Source: Smallanthus sonchifolius (lineage: Eukaryota > Streptophyta > Magnoliopsida > Asterales > Asteraceae). From it: 64,000 nucleotides of DNA. Positions 55,301 through 64,000 of this stretch are shown here, in pieces (position 1 is the stretch's first letter; every line of letters starts with the position of its first letter). The stretch is from NCBI GenBank assembly GCA_023525975.1, contig CM042032.1, positions 16,808,001-16,872,000 on the forward strand, in the 5' to 3' direction. A model generated the notes under the pieces. The model was given only the letters and a program-made list of their open reading frames with translations, ran no database searches and was not told where the DNA came from. The position numbers were made by a program, and so were the translations under genes.

Positions 55301-56919
55301 CATCTCCATCATATTAAATGCACTCACTTATACACTCAACCTCTCACTCTCTCATATATATACACACTCACGACACACATACACCCACACCAACACTTTG
55401 CATTTTTCGAATTCAAGAACAATCCATAGAAAAGTTGAGTTAGAGTTGAAGATTCAAGGAAGGTTTGGAGTCTAGGAGTCGGGATTTGATAACAACAAGA
55501 GCATCTAGTGTCTTCCATACGTCTTTCTTCACCTAGCTTGACTAGTGGTACGAAACTGTCATCCATCTTTTATATTTTCTTTACTCCTTAGAGAAAACTG
55601 GTTGTTCATCCTAATAATTAAAGGAGGTTTAAAAAGCTAAAGAGTTTTTATAAAGTTTAACATTATTATGATTAAAAAATAAACTTTATATAAAAGTATG
55701 TATGAAATTCGAAAATGATAAGTTTTTATACATAAGTTAATATCTTAACATAATTACGAGATATGTGTTGATTTGAATTCATGATGCTAAGTTAAGAATT
55801 GATAAACTAAAAAGATGTGTGTAAATGTGTATATATGTGTGTAGCCGAAAATTGTATGTATGGGTGTATATGTGGTTGTTTTGATACCATAATGATAGTT
55901 GTAAATGTTAAAAGCATGATTAACACTAGATAAAAAAAAAGTTTGAATATGGATACATACATGAAGGAAACATGATATATAGATATATATATATATATGT
56001 AGGTGTGTTCTAGAGAACTTGATAAATGTATGTTCATAAAGTGTTAAACTTGTTAAAATGAGAATTATTGAATCATATGTATGCATGATTAGGGAGTATG
56101 TTCATAAAAATAGTTTATGATATTGGTTAAAAACATGACAATACAAATATATATGTAGATATACATATTGATAACTTATCAGGTTCTGGAAATGTATACT
56201 AAGAAGATCACGTTAAAAACCCTAATATTATACATAAGGTATATGTATGTGTATTGGCATGAAATTGTTATGATTAAAGTGTTTGGGACATTTGGTAACA
56301 ATATAAAGCATACATGCACATATCATGATGAAATAACCATAGATAGGTTCATGTGCACGAAATTAAAGATGTTTCAGTTAAAAATAAATAAGTGTATGAT
56401 TGAAATATAGTCATACTTGTGTGTATATATTTGTAAGGAAATATAAATACATGTCGAACTAAAACAAGTTAATAAATATCGTTCGGAATAAGTAATTGTA
56501 TGTGCACATAGAGATAGACATACATAGAAAATACTTGAACGATACCTGTGATTGATATAATTGTTAGTAAAGAATGATTATATGTGTTTATACGTGGACT
56601 ATAATATAAATATATTATAAGACGATTGCAAAAATAATATTTATTTTTGACAAGTATAACGAGTCACCAATATGGAAATATAATAGTTTTCCGGAAAATA
56701 AATAAAGCGTCTAGACTTGAATAATAATCACCAACGAGTCGTCATGAGAAAACAATGTTTTTAAATAAACAAAGTCGAACTTAACAAGAATAGTTAAGTC
56801 GGGTGAACAACTTGCGTTTAAGACAGGTAGTCTTAACGGGTATTGTATCCTTGTGTAATTAGGATACGGATAAGCGATCTGCTTTATTTAAAGATTTGCT
56901 AGCACATACTTATATCAAG

Positions 56920-57615
56920 GTGAGTTTCACTAATCCCCCTTTTTCTAAGTTTTTCAAATGATTTGGGGTGAAAACATACTTGTAAAAGACTTTTGTGTGT
57001 AAATGAATTGAACTAATGATCTGACCGTATGTGTGTATTGAGGGAAAAGTAAAGCGCTTAAAGTCCTCTGAATAAGTTAGAAACCATTAGCTAATTTAGC
57101 CCGGGATTATATGGATAGTACTATTGGGGGTGACGCCTCCGGTCATGGTTAGTCGCGCTAACAAGGGGACAAAAGGGCCGAATGACCGCATATTGTCTTA
57201 CTCGCAAAAAGGCGAGGGGGAGGCACAAAAGGTCGGGGTTTGGTTACGGTCTCGTACATTACATACTATTTTGTATTCCTTGCAAGCTTACAAATGGGGT
57301 CAATAGATCGGATTAGTATTCAAATTCATTGGTAATACATGCAAAAGGGTTCTGATCAGGTTAAAGTGATCAAGTTTTAAGAAAAAGAGTTCTGATCAGG
57401 TTAAAGTGATCAAGTTTTAAGCAAAAGAGTTCTGATCAGATTAAAGTGATCAGGTTTTAAACAAAGAGTTTTGATCAGGCTAAAGTGATCAGGTTTAAAT
57501 AAAGGGTTTTAATCAGGTGAAATTAATCAGGTTTAAACATTGGGTTTATGATAACTATTTATAATAATTTGTGAACTCACCAACCTCGTGTTGACGTTTT
57601 TAAGTATGTTTTCAG
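56920..57615 (+). other. Putative intron inside LTR G
   Basis: Donor ATCAAG/GTGAGTTT, stem CCCCC (56935-56939) with GGGG (56965-56968), CTCACCAACCTCGTGTTGAC then acceptor TATGTTTTCAG ending at 57615. Confidence 0.55.
57340..57540. repeat. G LTR tandem repeat, TGATCA type
   Basis: Five units of about 40-57 bp, each with TGATCAGGTTAAAGTGATCA, that is two TGATCA palindromes 8 bp apart able to pair with each other. The last units are decayed. The array lies inside the putative intron. Confidence 0.9.
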
Positions 57616-58276
57616 GAAAATGAACGTGGTCTCCAGGCTGGCAATGTAGGTTACTTACATACATGAGGATACAACTTTTGGAAGGATTTCACTTCTATAA
57701 CTCATGGTTTTGAGTCATATTTGAGAAATCTTAAACTTTGTAAAAACTAAGTTATCTTTTGGGATGTAAACATTTAAACTTTGGTTATGTATCCAATATC
57801 ATGTATGTGTTTGCGGTAATCATATGCTTCGAAAACCAGTGAACGTTACGCCTCGCGTTTCCGCCTTGGCAGGGTGTGACATTCAGTTACAAGGTTACAT
57901 TTGTGCAACTAGCTTAACTTAGATTCTCCATAAATGCTTTATAAACCATGTATCATATGATTTGTACACAAAACATTTGAACTTTACTTGTGGTGTCAAA
58001 ACCAATGTATGCTCACCAACTATTTTTAGTTGACACTGTTTTCATCATGTTTCAGGTACTAGGGTATGAGATCATATGAAAGATACTATATATAGGATTT
58101 GGACTCAGTAAACAAAGAAATTGAACATGTGGATGTATTTGATTTTGGTTGTTGATTTGAACTATTGTAATGAAATCTTGATGTAATTAATATATGAAAC
58201 TTTAATTGATCATGAGCTTATGAACAGTCCACACATCCGCCCCGACGTATTTCGCGTCGGTTGGGGTGTAACAGAT

Positions 58277-58288
58277 TTGTATCAGAGC
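58277..58288 (+). other. Second F primer-binding site
   Basis: TTGTATCAGAGC after the second F LTR, same variant as at 47882. Confidence 0.75.
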
Positions 58289-58934
58289 CTTGGTTATAGG
58301 GAATTAGGTTATTAGACACCCATGACATAGACTATAACCTTAGGACACCCACCATATGCCATGCTCTATGATTGTATGATATATTCTACATGCTATGTGC
58401 TTCATATCTAATATATTATGTGTTAACTTATTAGGCTATATCTAAATAATAAACTAAATAACAATATCCACACCCATACCCTAAGCCTCATATCATTCTT
58501 GCCTACTTCTATATCATCATCATTATAGCATGTGGAACGTCATACTCATAAGTCTATTAAACATTCTTTTACACCTCATTAAGGTTTTAAACTTTGGTAA
58601 TTAGTAGAGGACACGTGCAATCTGGAAGGGTGACATATGTATCCTGGGTTCTCTGTCAAGGAAAGCATTTCATATAAATCCCTATCAACCGAGGGATCTG
58701 TATGCTTTCCTGGGAATTCCCGGGATGAGTGTTTACTTATAGGCTAAAGCATGTCTTCTTGAACGTTATATAAGTTTAATTAACCTTAATATGTCATAGT
58801 ATTCATGTGGTTATATTACTATATAAGTGCAATCCAATCTATGATTCCTCATGATTATTTATTCTCTTAATCCTTTTAATCCAAACATTCTCATAAATTC
58901 TTACCTCTGTCCTTATGTTGTTTAAATCTATAGC

Positions 58935-59199
58935 ATGCCTCCCCGTCGTGCCAACGAGACCAACAACAACAACAACACTAATCTTGCTGCTCTTCTCACC
59001 CAACTTGTGAACCAACTCACTCAGGCCAACAACAACAATAGTGGTAGTGCTACTGGTGGAGGTGGTGGTGGTACCAACCCACCCCAATGCACTTTCAATC
59101 ACTTTAACTCGTGCAACCCCATCAATTTCTATGGCACCGAAGGAGCTACGGGTCTCCTTCAATGGTTTGAATGCATTGAAAACACCTTCCTCAACAGTG
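58935..59199 (+). pseudogene. gag: Second F gag N-terminus, cut by G2
   Basis: ATG 58935 opens the same PPRRAN start as the copy at 48574, and the frame is open through the Asn/Gly-rich part into the capsid start (CTFNHFNSCNP, GLLQWFECIE) until G2 inserts at 59200. This copy keeps the base missing from the first F gag near 48720, so it shows the ancestral frame. The rest of gag would lie right of the window. The leader 58289-58934 matches 47894-48573. Confidence 0.85.
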
Positions 59200-61247
59200 T
59201 GTGACACCCAGCATTTCAGGTCAATATCCATATTACATAAATGCACGTTCATAAAATATATTTCCTGAAGTTTTATTTTGACTAAGTAAAGTCAAGGAGT
59301 CTAGCAAAGGAACTTATTTCATGATTAGTAATTTTAAAGAATTACTAGAAAAAGTAAGCAGTCATAAACCATAAAATACAGTCGTTGGTGATTAAAAAGA
59401 ATTTCATTCCAGAAAAGTCTAGTGACACAGTTAAGTATAAAAACATAAATATTAATGACTAATCTTTTATAAAAAGTTGACACATAAATAATTGTTACAT
59501 GACTATAAGTTAGTTATGTGTATATATGTATAATATAGTATAGTAGTGACTATGTCGGGTTAACTGGTAAACAATTGAAACTAGACAAACCACATAAAAT
59601 CATACAAGTAATGAACCGTTTAAAAGTGTTTACACTGGGTATTAAATCACGCAATCACCTAGAGGATTTATACCACCAAAACAACCCACTTATATAGTCA
59701 TTAGTAGATTAGACAACACCCAACCCCCCACCCACACCCTCTCGGCCGAAAAAGAGGGTCTAGCCCTTCTCTACTAACACATTTAATACTAGTAAACTTG
59801 GCACACATGCATGCTCTTTTCCAAGTGATGATTACATGCAATTTCCATCAAGCGTAGGTGGAATGATGAAGATGTATTCATCACTCAACTCTCATCTTTC
59901 TTATATACATATATACGACTCACACACATGCACACACTCTTTCAAAAACCCAAGATAAAAATCATAGAGAAATTAGCTAGGAGTTGGGAGATTCAAGGTG
60001 TTCTTGAAGAATCAATGATCGATTGTAGCTAGGGAACCAAGCCATTTCTCACCGTCTCCTCGTGATTCTTCACCTAGCTTGTCTGGTGGTATGAAATCGA
60101 CATCAATCTCTAAAATCCTCTTTATTTCTTGAATAAAGCACGTTGTTCATCCTAATAATCAAAGAGATTGAAAAGCTAAAGAGTTTTATAAGTTTAACTT
60201 TATTATGTTCAAAAACTAGAATTTTATATAAAAGATATATGTGATTCAAAAATGATAGGCTTATATACTTAGATTATTGTCTTAACATGTTTCATGAAAT
60301 ATTGGTTATTTTGATGTCATGATACTAGATTATGAGTTGTTAAACTAAAAGATGTGTGTAAATAAATAAAAGGATCGAAATTATAGAAAACACATGTATA
60401 TGCATATTATTGAGCTTAGTGACTCGAAATGGTAATAATATATACCTACATGTGTATATATATATATCAAAATTTATACATGTATTTATAGGTGGATTTT
60501 CTTGTTGGGATATTTAATGTTAAAAGGGAAATAGTAAAATAAAAACTCGGAATAATACTTGGATAAGTAAAATATATGTGTATATGTATATATATGTGTG
60601 TGATCGCATGAAACATGTAATATATATATTTATGTGTGGTTGAAGTTGGAAACTTGGTAAATTGGTAAGCATGAAAAGCATGAGTTCATATAAAAGGATT
60701 TAAACATATACTTGAATGAATGAACTAGAGTATGTATGAGTGTTTAGCAACTGAAAAATGTTTAAATATAGAATATAATCATAACTTGGAATGAACTATG
60801 AAATGACTAAATAATTGAAATCATATATGATTATAACTTGTGTAAAACGTGGACTTGATTAATGAAATATAAAGACGTTCATGATAAAATAAATGATTGT
60901 ATGTATTCACTAAACATATTTAAATATATGTTGAAATATGGTTATACATGTGTGTAGATATTGGTGAAAATATAAATATATGTCAAGTTAGTACATGTCG
61001 TTCGGAACAAGTAATCGTATATGGGTGTGTTAACATGGATTATGTGCACATAGGAGTAGTCATACGTATAACATACTTGATCAATATCTATGATTTTGTA
61101 TAATTATTGGAAAAAAATAATTATGTTTTTATAAGTCACTTTATTGTAAAATATTATAAAATATTGCAAAAATAATACTTATTTTTGAATATATATATAA
61201 TAAGTCACCAATGTGGAAATATATATACACTTTTCCGAAAAATAAGT
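59200..61247 (+). mobile_element. G-family LTR G2, left part
   Basis: TGTGACACCCAGCATTTCAGG at 59200 and much of what follows match LTR G from 54440 (for example the AAGTCAAGGAGTCTAGCAAAG word) with clear divergence and length differences. A2 interrupts it at 61248. The preceding five bases are CAGTG; the right end is not in the window. Confidence 0.85.
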
Positions 61248-63184
61248 TGTAACATCCCAAAAATAATAAATAAGTAAATAATAAAACGATAGAGACTTAA
61301 TCGTCTTAAAACAAAAGAAAAATGGATGGGCTTGGGCTCGGCTCCAACGGGCCGATGGAAGCCCAGGTATATAAGGGGCAAGGCAGCCCACCTCGCCATT
61401 TCAACCTCATTTCATCACTCTAGAGAGAGAAAGGGAAGCTCGGGTCTAGAGAGATAAAGTCGACGGATCGACACGAGATTGAAGGAGCACGTTACTGCTG
61501 AGCTCGTGAGCAAAACCTCCGAATCAGAATTCCAATCCAGGTAACGATTTGACCCTAATCTGAGTTTTTGTTCGTTTTGAGGTTTCTCGGGTTTTAGCTA
61601 AATAGGAGACGTTTTTATAGATGAAACCTGATAATAAGCTTAGAACTAGCATCTAGAATGAAAACAGCACGTTTTGATCAAAGAAAATTGTAAGATTGGC
61701 ATGATCGGGTTAGCATGCAAGAATTTCAGATTTTTGTCCAGGAAACAGGTATTGTGTACTTATCAAGTACGCAAGGAGGACGTCCTGCGTACTTACCAAG
61801 TACGCAGGAGGAAGATCCTGCGTACTTACCAAGTACACAAGAAGAATGCTCTGCGCACTTGTCAAGTACGCATGAGAAAGGCCTTGCGCACTTACTAAGT
61901 GCGCAGGCAGCAGGCTGGCTAAGTAAAGTCAGTATGTTTAGAATGATTAAACTGTTAGAATCGGGATTTGGTCTGATGTGTATTTAACTACCTAATTCAG
62001 ATCGTACGTGACATTGTTGGACCTTTGTTTAGGACAACCAAGACTAGCTATCAGGTGAGTTCTATGTGCCCCCTTCTATGTTATGTGCAAATCAATTTAA
62101 TTGTTTTGGGGCTGAAGTGTATACACTAAATGAATAAAATGCTATGAATGTCAATGTGATCATACATGGTATACAAATATATATATATATATGTATATAC
62201 TTATATATGAAAATGAATTATAAACAAAGAATGAAACGTATGATTATAAAGAATGAATGAAAGAAGGATACAACGTAAATGAATGAAATCTTGCTTTATA
62301 TTATATATATTGCATGTTATGAATGTATGTAAACATTATGAACACTTCTATGACAACGGCTACTTCGTTAGACGGACGACCACGTGACTATTTTGCAACC
62401 GGGACAAAAACGCTCCTTCGCAAGCTAGGACGTATAAAAGGTACTCATGGACGGTCGAATCAAATGCCTTATTACATGTAGAACGGTTGCATACATAATA
62501 GCCACGTGGGAAACGGATTCCCCAGGGCAGACGGGCGAATGACCGTACTACGACGGTAGAATGGGTTAAGAGCGGACGGACAAAGGTTGTCGGACGGATT
62601 TATGTATCGACAGACGGTTTTCTAGAGCCGGAGGGTTTATGAAAAGGGCGACGACGGTAGCTCTCACGGCGATGTTATTGTGACATTCGCGACAAGTATG
62701 ATGGGTTGATCACCCTTATGTTTATGGCCAAATGAATGTTCTCCCCAAGTAAGTATGTATGTAAATATGTATGTACTCAGTATGAATGTTATGTGAGAAT
62801 AGTAAAGCAAAGAATATGTAAAGGCTCGAATGTTAAGTATATTATATGTATATATATATATATAATACTCATGATAAGATAAATATTATGTATGATTGTC
62901 TTTAAACTAGAACTCACCAGCGTTAGCTGACTTTTAGTATACATTTTAGGTAAAGGAAGAAAGGGTAGTGCGATGGCGTGAAGGTTACCCGGCACGAGAC
63001 TGGCATCCCACTTTAGTATATGTGTTAAGACAGTGTTATGTTTTTAATTGTTAAGACTTCCGCTGTCACGTTATGTCTTGTTATGTAATGATTGAATTCG
63101 AATGTTTTAAATTTAAGTTCAGTAATTACGACTATGTTTATGAGTAAATCCAACAAGTGAGTTTACCCGGGAAGGGGCCTTTCA
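61248..63184 (+). repeat. A2 5' LTR (1937 bp)
   Basis: Ends in GGGGCCTTTCA where A1 has GGGGCCTTACA. Hairpin array 61751-61905 (about five units) and putative intron 62055-62949, whose acceptor is TTTTAG rather than TTTCAG. More diverged from A1 than A3 is, by eye. Confidence 0.92.
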
Positions 63185-63187
63185 AGT

Positions 63188-63199
63188 TGGTATCAGAGC
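63188..63199 (+). other. A2 primer-binding site (tRNA-iMet)
   Basis: TGGTATCAGAGC three bases after the LTR. Confidence 0.9.
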
Positions 63200-63539
63200 A
63201 ATAGTTTGAGAGATTCAGACATCCCTAAATGTATGGACTCAAATTGATTATGGGACCAACGCATGGATGTCAGTATGGGTAACCAACGCCAACGCCATCA
63301 CGGTAAGTAAGTACTAAAGTTAATGCACTTGGATAAGAATAGATACCTTAACTTAGAACAAATAGATGTCAATGTCACAACCGATTTGAAGAGTTTTGAA
63401 CCCGAAAAGCAATGTAAATTAGTAATCACAAACCGGTCACTGTAATTAAAAATTTACCTTGCCCGTACTGTTCTAAAACTATGATCTGAAGGAATGGCAT
63501 TGATGTATTCCCTTTATAACTATCAGGAAACTAGGAACT

Positions 63540-63920
63540 GTGGCTGGTGGAGGAAGAACAGGACGCCGAGGCGGTCGCACTGGCCGAGTCGGTAGACCTC
63601 CATTGAATCAAAGACATGAAGAGGAAGAGAGTGTGCACGCAGAACATACTGAAAGTGTGCACGAAACAGAGGTGACCCCAACTAGGGACGACAATCAAGG
63701 GCCTTTACTGTTAGAACCAGAGGTCAGGGATGCTATTGCCCGCGAAGTGGTACTCACTCTGAAGAAAGTATTGCCTGATCTACTATCTAAGGCACTAAAG
63801 AAAAGTATAGAGGAGGACGAAGGAGACCATGAAGAGAAAGTGTACGACAGTGATGGGGATGAAGTGAAAATGGGACCAAGCAATCGTGGGTGTACCTACA
63901 AAGGTTTCAAGGACGGAGAC
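63540..63920 (+). pseudogene. gag: A2 gag N-terminus, start codon lost
   Basis: The frame matching A1 gag is open from 63540 to the H insertion (127 codons), but the first codon is GTG where A1 has ATG at 7652, so normal initiation is lost. It has an Arg/Gly-rich start (GRTGRRGGRTGR), an acidic part (EEDEGDHEEKVYDSDGDE) and the beginning of the capsid domain (YKGFKDG). It keeps one base that A1 lacks near 7750, and so gives the ancestral frame there. Confidence 0.85.
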
Positions 63921-64000
63921 TGTCACACCCCGGCCGATGGCGGAATCATCGGGGCGGGACATGTAAGACTGTTCATAGCACAAGGTTGACTAAATTGAAA
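63921..64000 (+). mobile_element. Start of another LTR element H
   Basis: A2 gag breaks at 63920 and TGTCACACCCCGGCCGATGG follows, with an LTR-like TG start and GC-rich head unlike any other family here. Only 80 bp are visible, so identity and strand are uncertain. Confidence 0.55.

Larger units (their letters stand above)
54440..57881 (+). mobile_element. Solo LTR G (3442 bp)
   Basis: TGTGACACCCAG to CAGGGTGTGACA, flanked by TTCAG (54435-54439 and 57882-57886). A TATA-like CATATATATACAC is at about 55350 and a putative intron at 56920-57615. Tandem TGATCA repeats lie at 57340-57540. The block TAGTACTATTGGG...GTTAGTCGCGCTAAC (57117-57166) is shared with B. No internal coding region. Confidence 0.93.
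52332..58273 (+). repeat. F second LTR, split by solo LTR G
   Basis: Own sequence 52332-54439 and 57887-58273 (2495 bp), from TGTAACATCCATG to GGGTGTAACA. CACGGTCGTG-type palindromes are at 52683-52765 and 53370-53475. It is followed by a primer site and gag again (58274 on), so it acts as the 5' LTR of a second internal region. Confidence 0.9.
61248..63920 (+). mobile_element. A-family element A2, left part
   Basis: LTR 61248-63184, primer site 63188-63199, leader and gag start, then broken by H at 63921. The five bases before it are TAAGT; the right end is out of the window. Confidence 0.92.

Noticed and set aside
54952..55475. Pro/His-rich frames in LTR G
   Set aside because: LTR sequence with low-complexity composition. 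The related G2 does not keep the frames.

Overview
The window is plant nuclear repeat DNA: no tRNA, rRNA or host protein-coding gene was found, and nearly every base can be placed in nested LTR retrotransposons or their remnants. Plant origin follows from Ty1/Copia Sirevirus-type and Ty3/Gypsy elements, initiator-tRNA-Met primer sites (TGGTATCAGAGC) and plant-like introns. The extra Sirevirus ORF and the Gypsy gag types resemble elements I know from Asteraceae (daisy family). That assignment is from memory and not proven here.

Elements are named here S, A, B, C, D, E, F, G, H. The ground layer is one Copia/Sirevirus element, S, from 629 to at least 45346. Its 5' end lies left of the window beyond a B-family LTR fragment (1-628). 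S is split by A1 (5330-14240), E (18483-24145, minus strand), B (25095-45109) and F (from 45347, right end not in the window). B itself holds D (a 589-bp Copia derivative, 30293-30881) and C (34728-43906), and C holds the solo LTR A3 (40088-41973). F holds the solo LTR G (54440-57881) and the partial G2 (from 59200). G2 holds A2 (from 61248), and A2 is broken by H (63921 to the end). The deepest nest is S > F > G2 > A2 > H. Seven insertions are proven by matching 5-bp target-site duplications: A1 TTAGT, E GACCC, B CAAAT, D ACCGT, C TGCCT, A3 TAGAA, G TTCAG.

All gag and pol frames are broken by stops, frameshifts, deletions or lost catalytic residues. S also carries a third, env-position ORF of about 1000 codons (16147-18482 continued at 24151-24880) with an apparent private promoter and leader intron.

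The most unusual signals are structural and recur across unrelated families. (1) All eleven LTRs that are complete in that region (families A, B, C, F, G) carry what looks like a spliceosomal intron inside the LTR: a GTGAGT donor followed by a CCCC...GGGG-type stem, then, about 450-900 bp downstream, a branch-point-like CTGAC/TTGAC and a pyrimidine-rich CAG acceptor. (2) Almost every family carries its own tandem array of short perfect inverted repeats in the LTR. The sequence differs between families but the form is the same, and one sequence type (TGCGTACTT/AAGTACGCA) is shared by Gypsy A/C and Copia S. (3) The same hairpin-plus-TATA layout as in the S LTR sits inside S just upstream of its third ORF.
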